64,000 nt of DNA from DSWT01 sp035373625 (GTDB lineage: Bacteria; Chloroflexota; Anaerolineae; B4-G1; SLSP01), in contig DAOSNS010000017.1 of assembly GCA_035373625.1 (NCBI GenBank), forward strand, positions 16,681 through 80,680, given 5' to 3'. The notes beneath the pieces were generated by a model. The model saw nothing but the letters and a program-made list of their open reading frames with translations, did not search any database and was not told the DNA's origin. How positions within the stretch are numbered: the first letter of the stretch is position 1; every line of letters starts with the position of its first letter. Positions 1 to 8,874 of this stretch are shown here, piece by piece. The position numbers and the translations under genes were made by a program.

Positions 1-697
1 CTACCTGAAGCACGCCGGGATCGCCACGCCCCACGATCGGCCAATAACGCGCGCCGTAACGGATCAGGCCGGGCACCTGGATCAAGAGATGCGCCACCGC
101 GCCGAGCACCGTCCCAATCGCCGGCCCCATCGGTCCCAGACCGGTCTCGCCGCCCCAAATGCCCCCACCGATGAGCGCCAGGTTGTAGAGGATCGGCGCC
201 AGCGCCGGCAAGAGAAAATGTTGATGGGCATTGAGAATCCCCATCACCACGCCGCTAACACCGAAGATCGCCGTCGAAAGCAGCATTACCCGCATCAAGG
301 CGACAATTTGCGCCTGCACGTCCGGGGGAAGCGCGGGCGCGATCAACACGCGCACCAGCCAGGGCGCGAACACAATGCATAGCAGGCTCAATGGGACGAG
401 AACGATCAGGAGGATATTGATGATAGCAGAGGCCAGCTTCCACGCGGATTCGGTCTCACCGCGCGCCAGTCGCCCGGTGAACAACGGAATGAAGGCCGAG
501 CCGAGCGCACCGCCCGCCACGACGAAGAAAATCGCTTCGGGGACGCGCTGCGCGGCAACATAGGCATCCATTGCCGGCCCTGTGCCAAAGTAGTGCCCGA
601 AGACCATCTGCCGCACCACACCCAACAGGCGGCTTACAGCAAATGCCGCCATCACCAGGACGGCGGCTCGTGCAACACGACGTTGAGTATTTTCCAT
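1..697 (-). CDS. murJ: Lipid II flippase MurJ (MviN), N-terminal part, cut by window edge
   Basis: This is an open frame with no stop inside the window, read from an ATG at 697 to base 1 (about 232 codons). The translation starts MENTQRRVARAAVLVMAAF and is strongly hydrophobic. It carries the MurJ N-terminal pattern: an Arg-rich first helix (R23, R29), then 'FGTGPAMDAYVAAQRVPE' with D44 and R51, then 'GGALGSAFIPLF'. Family members are integral membrane proteins of about 500 residues that flip lipid II for peptidoglycan synthesis, so roughly half is seen here. It lies 49 nt downstream of truD on the same strand and probably shares the promoter at 2701-2729. The family call is strong; the 3' end is unseen. 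Confidence 0.9.
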   Translation of the reverse strand, partial: MENTQRRVARAAVLVMAAFAVSRLLGVVRQMVFGHYFGTGPAMDAYVAAQRVPEAIFFVVAGGALGSAFIPLFTGRLARGETESAWKLASAIINILLIVLVPLSLLCIVFAPWLVRVLIAPALPPDVQAQIVALMRVMLLSTAIFGVSGVVMGILNAHQHFLLPALAPILYNLALIGGGIWGGETGLGPMGPAIGTVLGAVAHLLIQVPGLIRYGARYWPIVGRGDPGVLQV

Positions 698-746
698 ACC
701 AGAACCCCAAAATAAACCACAGATGCCCGGTGAATTCCTCTCCCGT

Positions 747-1928
747 CTACTGTTTACCTTCTACCAATATCCCACTGTACGCCGCTGCCGCTTTCACTAC
801 CAGCGTCGCGTAACACCCCGACGGCAATGTGAAGTTGACCGTGATGGCCTGCCGACCGGGGAAGTATTCATCGGCGGATGGCGGCCTGACCACCACGTCG
901 GTGGGCGCAAACCAGACGCCGCGTTCACCTTTGGCAAGATAGACACGCTGTAAAATACGCGCTTTGAAGTCGTGCAACGTCAGGCCTTCCGCCGCAAAGA
1001 CGGCCTCCGCGGCTTCGCCGGCTATACCTGTATAGCATGCCGTCAAGCGTGGCAGATCAATTTCCAGCTTCTTCACGTCGTCCGGCACGACACCGGCGGT
1101 CGGCAAGGGGAAAGCCGTCCCGACAATATCCAGGGTCAGCGTAACAGGCACAGCGCGCTCAAAGCACCGTGCTGCAATATGATTCCACACCCACGACTGA
1201 TAAGCCGCAAGGTAGATGGACAACAGACGATCCTGGATCAGATTCACCGCTTTGCCGTAATCGTGCGGATGATCCTTGAGGTAGGTGATCACGCTGCGCA
1301 AATTCGAGGGACGTGGCGCCTGATGCAGCAAAAAACCCCATTGTCCCCAGTGGCTTTTCACCAGGGCCTTGAACTCACGCACATCGGCAGGATCGCCAAG
1401 CATGGGTTCTTCCAGATAAAAATGCACCACCTGCTCGGCGTCGCGCATCAAAATCGCCTTGCCGATAAACCCCTTCGCAGTCAGCGACCCAAAACGCTGT
1501 TCATCGAAATAGTTGGGCAGGCCCTCGGTTTCCAGGCGACGCAGCGTATCGGTTAACGTCAGGGCATCTTGTTCCGACAGATCGCGCACAACGATAGTGA
1601 AGCGGTTGCCAAGCACATCTTTAGGCTGCAACGCGCGCGGCCCCCACCCCACACGTTGAGCGATGAAGCCCTTATCCCTGATCTGCTCTGCCCCACGCTT
1701 GCGAACGCTGGCATACTGGACGGCAATGGCGCCGGCATCTTTGAGCGCCGGAAACGTCACCATACTGGGGGTGAGCTTCAACCGTGCGGCGAGAATGTCG
1801 CGTACTTCCAACGTCGAAATATCGCGCTTCTCGACGCGATAATAAGCATACGCACCACGCTCTCCGGGTAAATGGATGAGTTCCTCAACCTGAAAGTCTT
1901 CGGGGATATGCTTGATACGCATCGGCAA
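747..1928 (-). CDS. truD: tRNA pseudouridine(13) synthase TruD
   Basis: The protein has 393 aa, close to the usual TruD length of 350-400. TruD converts U13 of tRNA-Glu to pseudouridine in the cytoplasm. The N-terminus 'IKHIPEDFQVEEL' is typical. The catalytic block reads 'FPALKDAGAIAVQYASV', with the candidate catalytic Asp at residue 64, followed by 'VLGNRFTIVVRDL' and a TRUD insert region ('VITYLKDHPHDYGKAV...SIYLAAYQSWVWN'). The gene starts 12 nt after the DUF4230 gene and ends 49 nt before murJ, so the three probably form one transcript. Nothing looks damaged. Confidence 0.93.
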   Translation of the reverse strand: MPMRIKHIPEDFQVEELIHLPGERGAYAYYRVEKRDISTLEVRDILAARLKLTPSMVTFPALKDAGAIAVQYASVRKRGAEQIRDKGFIAQRVGWGPRALQPKDVLGNRFTIVVRDLSEQDALTLTDTLRRLETEGLPNYFDEQRFGSLTAKGFIGKAILMRDAEQVVHFYLEEPMLGDPADVREFKALVKSHWGQWGFLLHQAPRPSNLRSVITYLKDHPHDYGKAVNLIQDRLLSIYLAAYQSWVWNHIAARCFERAVPVTLTLDIVGTAFPLPTAGVVPDDVKKLEIDLPRLTACYTGIAGEAAEAVFAAEGLTLHDFKARILQRVYLAKGERGVWFAPTDVVVRPPSADEYFPGRQAITVNFTLPSGCYATLVVKAAAAYSGILVEGKQ

Positions 1929-1940
1929 TGTCCTGGTACA

Positions 1941-2624
1941 TTAAGGGATGGTGACGGTCGCTGTGGGTGACGGAGGAAGCGGCGTGGGCGTAGGCATCTC
2001 TTTGACAAAGATGACGTGCTCAAAGCCCAGGCTCAGGATGAGTGAACGCAGCACCGTGCGGGCGTTGTCCTCCGCCATTTCCAGCAAACCATCCTCGATT
2101 GCGGCCTGCAAGATCATCCGCTCGGCCTCCTGGCGTGCGGCAGTTTCCAGTTGCGGATTCAACCCCGCTACGCCGGTACGCCGGTCGTACACATACGTCC
2201 GGCTGTTATCTAGCGTGGCGACGAAGACTTCGGCGGACGGCAGGCGCACATACACCGTACCATCGTCGGTAGTCATCAAATCGGCGGGGCCGATGTACGA
2301 CAAATCCACACCCGCGATGACCTCACCGTGCGCGATGAGGAGTAGCTTATCGCCGAACAGAAAGCCCAATGCTCCCTGTCCCGATTCCGCCGTGATGACC
2401 TTTTCAATCTGATAGGAAGCCGTTTCCAGACGGCTCAAGGCTTGCACACCTTCGATCACGGTGGCGGCACTTGGATAAATGGTCGGAGTCGGTTGCGGAA
2501 AGAGTTTTTGCGGGTCTACAACGGGTTTCTGGGATTCTTTGCGTGACTCAACGTACAGCCATACCCCCGCAACACATACGGCAAGCAAACCGATCCACAT
2601 CAAAAGACGCCCTAGTCTTGACAT
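1941..2624 (-). CDS. Membrane-anchored DUF4230-like protein
   Basis: The protein has 227 aa with one N-terminal membrane helix (about residues 8-24, 'LLMWIGLLAVCVAGVWLYV'). Most of it would therefore lie outside the cytoplasm. The globular part (about 60-205) matches the DUF4230 pattern: 'LSRLETASYQIEKVITAE', then 'LLLIAHGEVIAGVDLSYIG', then 'DGTVYVRLPSAEVF...LDNSRTYVYDRRTG'. The C-terminus is a Pro/Thr-rich tail. The function of this family is not established. The start is supported by AAGGAG about 6 nt upstream. It is the first gene of the truD-murJ operon, with an octamer repeat array just 5' and a good sigma70-type promoter at 2701-2729. Confidence 0.75.
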   Translation of the reverse strand: MSRLGRLLMWIGLLAVCVAGVWLYVESRKESQKPVVDPQKLFPQPTPTIYPSAATVIEGVQALSRLETASYQIEKVITAESGQGALGFLFGDKLLLIAHGEVIAGVDLSYIGPADLMTTDDGTVYVRLPSAEVFVATLDNSRTYVYDRRTGVAGLNPQLETAARQEAERMILQAAIEDGLLEMAEDNARTVLRSLILSLGFEHVIFVKEMPTPTPLPPSPTATVTIP

Positions 2625-2637
2625 AGTTACTCCTTAT

Positions 2638-2669
2638 GAACGTTGAAACGTTAGAACGTTTGAACGTCG
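2638..2669. repeat. Octamer array, word AACGTTNN
   Basis: Four consecutive 8-mers keep exact register (GAACGTTG, AAACGTTA, GAACGTTT, GAACGTCG). The array begins 13 nt upstream of the DUF4230 start and lies in its 5' leader. The same word recurs at 10177-10208 and 55385-55424. Confidence 0.8.
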
Positions 2670-2700
2670 GTTTCATCTCAAAAAAGCCCTTATCGCTACA

Positions 2701-2729
2701 AGCATACTACGATTTGGCAACTCCGTCAA
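2701..2729 (-). promoter_or_regulatory. Sigma70-type promoter of DUF4230-truD-murJ
   Basis: On the minus strand, TTGACG (-35) is followed by a 17-nt spacer and TATGCT (-10). It lies about 77 nt upstream of the DUF4230 start and is the only good match in this leader. The leader it would transcribe contains the octamer array. Confidence 0.55.
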
Positions 2730-2742
2730 CAGAGCAGGTCGG

Positions 2743-3012
2743 GGCTTTATCATGCTTGCCCCATTCTTGCTTCGAGGGGAACGCCAGTTCCCCGCTTTTA
2801 ATGAATTTTAAGTTGAAATGCACCCGCCAGGGCTTTATCATGCTTGCCCCATTCTTGCTTCGAGGGGAACGCCAGTTCCCCGCTNNNNNNNNNNNNNNNN
2901 NNNNNNNNNNNNNNNNNNNNNNNNNNNNNNNNNNNNNNNNNNNNNNNNNNNNNNNNNNNNNNNNNNNNNNNNNNNNNNNNNNNNTTTAATGAATTTTAAG
3001 TTGAAATGCACC
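2743..3012. repeat. 88-bp tandem repeat interrupted by assembly gap
   Basis: A unit starting GGCTTTATCATGC at 2743 recurs at 2831, giving an 88-bp period. The end of a further copy (TTTAATGAATTTTAAG... to TGCACC) resumes after the gap at 2985-3012. Each unit carries a perfect 7-bp hairpin, GGGGAAC-GCCA-GTTCCCC. I see no coding frame. The true copy number is hidden by the gap. This, with the promoter elements, is all I see in the 443-bp gene-free stretch 2625-3067. Confidence 0.85.
2885..2984. other. Assembly gap (100 N)
   Basis: There are exactly 100 Ns, flanked on both sides by parts of the same 88-bp repeat unit. This is a scaffold gap placed where the repeat could not be resolved; its real length is unknown. 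Confidence 0.98.
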
Positions 3013-3044
3013 CGCAACTTTCACAAGCTGCCGTCGTAATATTG

Positions 3045-3050
3045 TATAAT
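3045..3050 (+). promoter_or_regulatory. -10 element upstream of toast-rack gene
   Basis: A perfect TATAAT lies 17 nt before the ATG at 3068, with the ribosome binding site GGGAGG between them. The -35 side is weak (TTTCAC with a 20-nt spacer), so only the -10 call is firm. Confidence 0.45.
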
Positions 3051-3067
3051 AGTTAAAGGGAGGTTAT

Positions 3068-3874
3068 ATGCATAAGACGCATCACACGCTTATTTTGATC
3101 CTGACAACAATGCTATTGATTTCGCTAGGCTGTGCGACTATGCACGTCAACGTGGCTACGGTTACTGTGGGAGAATTGATCAATGAATCGCGGACGGTAG
3201 CGTTGGACAATGCCCAACAGGTACGGGCAACGGTCAAGATGGGCGCCGGCGATCTCAAAATTGACGGCGGCGCCAATGAATTGCTGGAAGCGGATTTCAC
3301 ATACAATGTTGCGGACTGGGCGCCGGAGGTCAACTACACCGTCAACGACGGAAACGGGCGACTGAGCATCCGCCAGCCCAACAGCGAGCAAATCGCAGCC
3401 TACAGCGACGCCCATTGCAAGTGGAAACTCATGTTCAATAAAGAGGTTCCGCTAGATATGCGCATCGAGTACGCCAGTGGCAACGGCAAGCTCGATCTGG
3501 GCGATCTCAATATCACACGCCTGGACATCCAGTTGGGAAGCGGGGACCTGACGCTTGACCTGAGCGGCAATCAAAGCCTGCACAATCTGGAATTTGACAT
3601 GGTCACAGGGAAAGCTGCCCTCGACTTGAGCGGCAACTGGGCAGAAAACGTCTATGTGAATTTCCAGGGTGGCGTAGGCCAGACGACCATGCTTCTGCCA
3701 CAAACAATAGGTGTCCGTGTCGTCACGAACCAGGCCATCGGGCGCATCAACGCGCATGGACTTACCCGACAGGGCAATGCCTATGTCAACGATGCCTACG
3801 GCGTTTCCGATGTCACCCTGGAGATCAGCATCCAGGCCGGCGTCGGTGAGATCAACCTGGAAGTTATAGAGTAG
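3068..3874 (+). CDS. Toast-rack / LiaF-like beta-helical lipoprotein
   Basis: The 268-aa product has a lipoprotein signal peptide: hydrophobic residues 7-21, then the lipobox 'ISLGC' with Cys22. The rest resembles the N-terminal toast-rack and LiaF-like (DUF2154) adhesin folds. It has short, repetitive beta strands such as 'VRATVKMGAGDLKIDGGANELLEADFTYN' (shown in part), 'LDIQLGSGDLTLDLSGN' and 'EISIQAGVGEINLEV'. In Firmicutes, LiaF-like domains take part in envelope-stress sensing, but no kinase is adjacent here, so a structural or envelope role is all I infer. GGGAGG lies 6 nt before the ATG. The gene converges on the ligase-like gene, with 21 nt between them. Confidence 0.75.
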   Translation: MHKTHHTLILILTTMLLISLGCATMHVNVATVTVGELINESRTVALDNAQQVRATVKMGAGDLKIDGGANELLEADFTYNVADWAPEVNYTVNDGNGRLSIRQPNSEQIAAYSDAHCKWKLMFNKEVPLDMRIEYASGNGKLDLGDLNITRLDIQLGSGDLTLDLSGNQSLHNLEFDMVTGKAALDLSGNWAENVYVNFQGGVGQTTMLLPQTIGVRVVTNQAIGRINAHGLTRQGNAYVNDAYGVSDVTLEISIQAGVGEINLEVIE

Positions 3875-3895
3875 GCCCTTTGAGGCCGCCGCGAG

Positions 3896-6800
3896 TCAAT
3901 CCCCCTCACCGGCTTTTTCATTCAGCCACGCCGCCAACGCCAACGAGAAAAAGAACACAAACGCCAGGTCAATCACAAAGTACGCGGCGTCCACCATTCC
4001 GTGCGCCAAGAAGTCCGCCATCGAGGCCATCACGCCGAGCGCCAATGCCCGCAATTCAGGGTCATGGCGCATGCGCAGGGGCCACACCTTCCGCCAAAAT
4101 GCGACTTGCAATCCCACAAACACCGCTAATCCCGCAATCCCCAGCCGCGCCGCAAAGTCCAGCACCACGTTATGGGGGTGCGCCAGATTGAATTCCTCCC
4201 AGGCCGTCGGCAAGACGTAGCGGGTGCGATAGACATAGAGGAAGTTATCCGGTCCCACGCCGAGCAAGGGATGCTCACGGATCATCCCCAAGGCGCTGTA
4301 CCACAGCGCCATGCGGAAGCCGGTCGTGCCACCGCTCAGGTCGAACATACCTGCAAAGCGCGGCGTGCGCAACAGGGGAATCAGGGCTACTGCGCCGGCG
4401 AGCAGGACGATCAGCGTCACCCGCCGCCATTTTGGCCCGCCAAGCATCCCCAACACCAGCAACGCCGCCGGAATCCCCAAAACAATCGCACCGCGCGAGA
4501 GGCTGAGCAGCAATGCCGCCCCCACCGGCACAATTGCCAGCGCGTAGAACCGATGCCGCCGCGCGGCCCACAGTGAACGCAGCCATGCGCCTATGCCGTC
4601 CCGCTCAGGCGATTTCCCACCCAGGAACACGACGGCGAGCATCAACGGCAACACCCGTCCCAGATACAGCCCTACGTTGTTGGGTGATCCGTAGATACTG
4701 CGCAACCGCCGCATGCCGCCCTCTGCCGTAATCACATCGCCCAGGAAGAAATACTGCACCAGGCCCACCACCGCGACCATCACCGCACTGCACACCAGCG
4801 CATCCACCATGCGCCAACGCTCGTGTTTCTCCAACGGCAATGCAACCAGCGCCAGGTAGAACAGTGCCGGTTCCAGGATAACCAGGCGCAGCTCGCGGAA
4901 CGCCACGCGCTGATTGTCCGCGCACAACGTCGAGAGTAATGCCACGATGACGAAAACCGCCACAAGCTGTAGTTCCCGGCGCGGCAGGCGCGGACGCCAG
5001 CCAGCCCGCCACATCCCCGCAAGCTGGAGAAAAGTCCCCGCCAGTGTGGGTAGCAGGATCAATTCTGCCAGCGAAAACGATTTGCCGAGCAGTGAAAGCG
5101 GATGCATGTAAAGCGGCGCGGCAAATAGGGTAAGCGTCAGTCCCAGGGCCGGCTGCAGGAAAACAATGAACGAGACTGCCGCGCCGGCGGCAAGGGTCAG
5201 CACCAACCACGGGGAGAAGTAGTACAAGCCTGCTGCCAGCAACAAAGTCAGCAACTCACCGCCATCCCCCAGACGGCGAAAGACGCCTTGTCCCATCAGC
5301 ACCCGCCATGCAGCGAACAGGTACAGCGAACTCGACACCGCCGCTAAGATCATGCGGGTACTTTCGCGCAATCGCTGCCACAGGCGAGATATTCCACGTC
5401 CCAACCGGCCCCAGTCCACACGCCGTCCGGCCCAAAACGCCAGTGCCAGTCCGACAATGCCGATAAACGCCAGCACAGCACAATCACGCGCGTAGGGTGT
5501 AAATTCGGGCCGGTTCGCTACGCGCCAATCCGCAAGCGCCCATTGTCCCCAGCCGCGTTCCGCAATCACTTCGACGGTGTGCTGCCCATAAGGGAGATGT
5601 TCCGCCAGCGGGACGGTTGCCACTGCCGCCAGTGGGTCGTAGAGGACGACGTAAGCGTGTCCTTCGCGGTCACGGGGAAGCGCGGGGGTCGGCTCGCCAT
5701 CCACAGTGACAAAGAGAAAGGCGCGGTATGGCCCACGGCGCACCGTCAAAGCCACACCCGTACCTTCAAAGGTCAGCCGTACCCGATCACCGCTCTGGCC
5801 AATGTCCGCGCCCTGCGGGCCAAGCGTCCATGTGCCCTCGAAGTCGGCCAGGGCGGTGCCGGCATTGTAGCCGCCGGGCGTCGCCACGCGCGGGCGGATG
5901 TTCCACTCACGCAATGCCGTGTAGACCGGACGGGGCACACCATCCGGCCCGACCAAAGCGAACCCCCAGTGCTCTTCAGCATCGGGGATGGCACGGGGGA
6001 CGCTTTCAGGTCGTGGCTGGAAGCCGTTGATACACATCACCCCTATCCAGGGCCACTCGCGTTCGGCCCGTGCCAACGCCGCGACGGTGTATTCCGCCTG
6101 TGAAGCCTCGTCCACGCTGCCCCAAATCGAAACGGGGCCGGGCCAGGCAGCAGGCTTGCTGTTCCATCCAAAATGACTGGCCCATACGGCTTTGTTGCCA
6201 TCGCCATGCGCCCGGAGCGTCTCGCGGATCAGGATCGCCCGCGAGAAATTGAACACCTCGCGCCCCACGGTGCGGTCTTGCGGGTTGGCAGAGAAACCGT
6301 AAGGCTGCACCGCGACTACGTCGAAATACGGCTGCGCGCCCGCCACATAGAGCATCTCCAGGAAGATGTCTTCGGCGTAGTTGCGCTCGCCGGATTCGAC
6401 ATTCGGCGCAAGGCTGCCGAGTACGATACGTGCGTCAGCATCGGCAGCGCGGATGGCTTCCGCGGCACCTGCGAGCAGAGTTGTGTAGGCATAGGCATCG
6501 GCGTACCCGCCCCAGGCGTCGCCCAGGTTGGGGTTGTGCCAGATCTGATAGTAGGTGAGTGTGTCGCCATAGCGGGACGCTAACGCACCGGCAAAGCGCG
6601 CGAAGGCCGCCGGGTCAGGCGGCATGCCGGCCCAATCGGGTGCAGTGTCAAGGACGGCAAGCAGATGCAGATTGCGCGTCTGAGCCTGCGTCACCAGCGC
6701 GTCCCACGTCTCCCAGTGAAACTCACCCGGGGCGGGTTCGATAGCGGCCCAGGCAAAGCGCTGTCGCACCCAGGCAAAGCCACCTTCAGCGATGGTGTCC

Positions 6801-7021
6801 AGCGCCCAAATCAAGGTGTCGGCGTCGTATTGTTCCAATGCAGCATTGACGCAGGCGCGCGGCAATTCGGTATCGGGCAGCGGCGCAGGGAAGCCGGTCT
6901 CCCGGCCACGGATGAGAAACCGCCAGTGTGCGCGCAGTTGCACGGCGCCTAACGCCGCCATCAGCAACAACAAGATTCCCAAAGCAAAAATCAAGATCGG
7001 TTTGCGTTTCATAGGGGGCAT
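3896..7021 (-). CDS. O-antigen ligase-like membrane protein fused to a degenerate glycosidase TIM barrel
   Basis: The 1041-aa product has three parts. Residues 8-28 are a membrane anchor. Residues about 55-375 are a GH39/GH5-like TIM barrel: 'GFAWVRQRFAWAAIEP', 'WHNPNLGDAWGGY', 'DVVAVQPYGFS', 'SHFGWNS'. About 385-505 is a beta-sandwich like a carbohydrate-binding module. From about 515 there are roughly a dozen membrane helices with a Wzy_C/O-antigen ligase core ('YGSPNNVGLYLGRVLPL', 'LLLSLSRGAIVLGIPAALL', 'HPLLGVGPDNFLYVYR...HPHNVVLDFAARLG'). Both expected catalytic Glu positions of the barrel are replaced: N163 where N-E-P is usual, and H283 where T-E-F-G is usual. The barrel is therefore probably a binding module. 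The likely role is glycan polymerisation or ligation at the outer face of the membrane. A second in-frame ATG at 7012 is an alternative start. Confidence 0.8.
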   Translation of the reverse strand: MPPMKRKPILIFALGILLLLMAALGAVQLRAHWRFLIRGRETGFPAPLPDTELPRACVNAALEQYDADTLIWALDTIAEGGFAWVRQRFAWAAIEPAPGEFHWETWDALVTQAQTRNLHLLAVLDTAPDWAGMPPDPAAFARFAGALASRYGDTLTYYQIWHNPNLGDAWGGYADAYAYTTLLAGAAEAIRAADADARIVLGSLAPNVESGERNYAEDIFLEMLYVAGAQPYFDVVAVQPYGFSANPQDRTVGREVFNFSRAILIRETLRAHGDGNKAVWASHFGWNSKPAAWPGPVSIWGSVDEASQAEYTVAALARAEREWPWIGVMCINGFQPRPESVPRAIPDAEEHWGFALVGPDGVPRPVYTALREWNIRPRVATPGGYNAGTALADFEGTWTLGPQGADIGQSGDRVRLTFEGTGVALTVRRGPYRAFLFVTVDGEPTPALPRDREGHAYVVLYDPLAAVATVPLAEHLPYGQHTVEVIAERGWGQWALADWRVANRPEFTPYARDCAVLAFIGIVGLALAFWAGRRVDWGRLGRGISRLWQRLRESTRMILAAVSSSLYLFAAWRVLMGQGVFRRLGDGGELLTLLLAAGLYYFSPWLVLTLAAGAAVSFIVFLQPALGLTLTLFAAPLYMHPLSLLGKSFSLAELILLPTLAGTFLQLAGMWRAGWRPRLPRRELQLVAVFVIVALLSTLCADNQRVAFRELRLVILEPALFYLALVALPLEKHERWRMVDALVCSAVMVAVVGLVQYFFLGDVITAEGGMRRLRSIYGSPNNVGLYLGRVLPLMLAVVFLGGKSPERDGIGAWLRSLWAARRHRFYALAIVPVGAALLLSLSRGAIVLGIPAALLVLGMLGGPKWRRVTLIVLLAGAVALIPLLRTPRFAGMFDLSGGTTGFRMALWYSALGMIREHPLLGVGPDNFLYVYRTRYVLPTAWEEFNLAHPHNVVLDFAARLGIAGLAVFVGLQVAFWRKVWPLRMRHDPELRALALGVMASMADFLAHGMVDAAYFVIDLAFVFFFSLALAAWLNEKAGEGD

Positions 7022-7129
7022 TATAACCTGTTGACGCCGAAGGACAAAGAGAGATTTCCGAATTATTCCGAAAGATGTATACTCTTGTAGAAGGATCAGC
7101 GGAGAGAATCAGCGAATGGGAACCAGCTT

Positions 7130-7981
7130 ATGCGACGGCGCATAGTGATCACCGGCGGCAGTGGCTATCTTGGCAGTTGGCTGGTGCGCCTGGCCCCGCC
7201 GACGTGGGACGTCACGGCCACTTATTGCACCCACCCCGGCGCAGGGTCTGGCGCAACGTGGCGGCGCCTCGATGTACGTGACGCGGCAGCGGTGATGGCA
7301 CTGATCGAAGAGGTTACGCCTGAGGTCGTGATCCATACAGCAGCGGCAAACCCCGGTGCAAATGCCGATTTCACGGCGATCAACGTTGATGGCACGCGCG
7401 CGGTGGCACGGGCCGTGGCCGCCATCGGTGGCCGGCTCATTCATCTTTCCACTGATGTGATTTTCGATGGCGAACGCGGGAACTATACCGAAGCCGACAT
7501 CCCCAACCCGATCACCGACTACGGGCGCAGCAAGGCGTCCGCCGAAGCCGAGGTACGGGCTTCCGGGGTGCAGGCGCTCATCGTGCGGACCTCCCTCATC
7601 TACGGGCATCGCCCACCGCTCGACCGACAAACCCTGTGGATTCTCAATAGTCTGCGTGACGGCACACCCATTTCGCTGTTCACCGACGAATTGCGGAATC
7701 CCATTTGGGTCGAAAGCCTGGCGAAGGCGCTATGGGAACTTGCAAACGGCGATAATAACGGCATCCTCCATGTCGCCGGAGCGCAAGCCCTGTCGCGCTA
7801 TGCGTTTGGCGTGCGACTGGCACGTTTTCACGGCGTCGCCCCCGATCCCATCCGGGCCGCCAGCAGCCGCGCAAGCGGCCTCATCCGTCCCCTGGATTGC
7901 ACACTCGATTGCAGCCAAGCGCGCAGCCTGCTCAAAACACCGCTGCCGGGGGTGGATTCTGTTTTAGGGGATGAGAAATGA
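7130..7981 (+). CDS. RfbD-like NAD(P)-dependent sugar reductase (extended SDR)
   Basis: The protein has 283 aa. The Rossmann motif is 'ITGGSGYLGSWL' (GxxGxxG), 'LIHLSTDVIFDGERGNY' follows, and the active-site Y-x-x-x-K is 'YGRSK'. This matches dTDP-4-dehydrorhamnose reductase (RmlD substrate-binding family), which makes dTDP-L-rhamnose. RfbA is encoded far away at 59218-60102. Related NDP-sugar reductases cannot be excluded. There is no strong ribosome binding site before the ATG. The last codons and the TGA lie inside a heptamer repeat array (7970-8004), so the C-terminal 'GDEK' is repeat-derived. Confidence 0.8.
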   Translation: MRRRIVITGGSGYLGSWLVRLAPPTWDVTATYCTHPGAGSGATWRRLDVRDAAAVMALIEEVTPEVVIHTAAANPGANADFTAINVDGTRAVARAVAAIGGRLIHLSTDVIFDGERGNYTEADIPNPITDYGRSKASAEAEVRASGVQALIVRTSLIYGHRPPLDRQTLWILNSLRDGTPISLFTDELRNPIWVESLAKALWELANGDNNGILHVAGAQALSRYAFGVRLARFHGVAPDPIRAASSRASGLIRPLDCTLDCSQARSLLKTPLPGVDSVLGDEK

Positions 7982-8004
7982 GTAACGAGTAAGGGAGAAG
8001 GGGG
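7970..8004. repeat. Heptamer array overlapping the RfbD-like stop codon
   Basis: Five 7-mers stay in register: GATGAGA, AATGAGT, AACGAGT, AAGGGAG, AAGGGGG. The TGA stop of the upstream gene (7979-7981) lies in the second unit. Confidence 0.75.
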
Positions 8005-8036
8005 CTTACTTGCATTGCCGGGGCAAGTAGGCGAGG

Positions 8037-8064
8037 TTGCCCCACCGGGGTTTGTGTCTATAAT
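8037..8064 (+). promoter_or_regulatory. Promoter of the FHA genes; transcript probably leaderless
   Basis: TTGCCC, a 16-nt spacer and TATAAT end only 8 nt before the ATG at 8073. Transcription would start at or within 1-3 nt of the start codon, and no ribosome binding site exists. This fits a leaderless mRNA. The promoter at 33147-33174 has the same TTGCCC-16 nt layout. Confidence 0.6.
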
Positions 8065-8072
8065 TTGCGTAT

Positions 8073-8873
8073 ATGAAGAGCCTGATACGTCTTGAAAATT
8101 GGATTGAGCAGCTTGTCGAAGAGCCTTTTGTGCGGCTGTTCGCCGGACAATTGCTTTCGCAGGATGTGGCGCGCCGTCTGACGCAAGCACTGGAAGATGG
8201 CGAACGCATCGGCGCCGACGGAACGCCGGAAATTCCGGGACGCTATCGCATCATCCTGAACCCCGAAGACCTGGACGCGCTACAATACCACCATCCCGAC
8301 CTGGATACACAACTGGCATACGCGCTAGAGGCTCTGGCCGGGAAGATGCAAGTCAGGCTGATGGAACCACCGGCCGTGCTGTTGGAAGCCAGGGCCGATG
8401 TTCCTCCGCATGCCGTGCGCATCACCCCGGCCGACCGCGTTTCTCTTTCCCATGACCCGACCCGCGATCTCGACCTGGAAAGTATGCGTCAACGGCTGGA
8501 AGAGGAGACCGTCGAGATTCAGGCCTACCTCATCGTCCAGGGGACACGCACTTTCGATCTGACGCAGCCAACGGTACGCATCGGGCGCGCCTTCGATAAC
8601 GATCTGATCATCGAAGATTCGCGTGTCTCACGCTATCATGCGCAGTTGCGTTATCGTTATGGGCGCTATATCCTGCAAGATTTGGGGAGCCGCGGCGGCA
8701 CGCAGGTCAACGGGTTCGCCGTTCAGGAAATCGTCCTACGTCCGGGTGATGTGATTTCGCTCGCGGGCGTGGACCTGATCTACGCCGAAGGCGAAGGAGA
8801 ACGGCATGAGAACAGAAACCGCCATCACGAAAACGACGAGGATACGCACACCTATCCACCGCTGAGAAAGTAA
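8073..8873 (+). CDS. FhaA-like protein: DUF3662 domain plus FHA domain
   Basis: The 266-aa protein has an N-terminal FhaA_N/DUF3662-like domain (about 1-115, 'RLENWIEQLVEEPFVRLFAG' at its start). An acidic linker follows, then an FHA domain (about 165-250). The phosphothreonine-binding signature is present: 'VRIGRAFDNDLII', 'SRVSRYHAQL', 'DLGSRGGTQVNG'. In Actinobacteria, FhaA binds phosphorylated cell-wall proteins such as MurJ; here murJ lies about 7 kb away. No Ser/Thr kinase is encoded in this window. The stop is 1 nt before the next ATG, so the two FHA genes are co-transcribed and probably coupled. The tail 'HENRNRHHENDED' is low-complexity. Confidence 0.8.
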   Translation: MKSLIRLENWIEQLVEEPFVRLFAGQLLSQDVARRLTQALEDGERIGADGTPEIPGRYRIILNPEDLDALQYHHPDLDTQLAYALEALAGKMQVRLMEPPAVLLEARADVPPHAVRITPADRVSLSHDPTRDLDLESMRQRLEEETVEIQAYLIVQGTRTFDLTQPTVRIGRAFDNDLIIEDSRVSRYHAQLRYRYGRYILQDLGSRGGTQVNGFAVQEIVLRPGDVISLAGVDLIYAEGEGERHENRNRHHENDEDTHTYPPLRK

Positions 8874-8874
8874 C

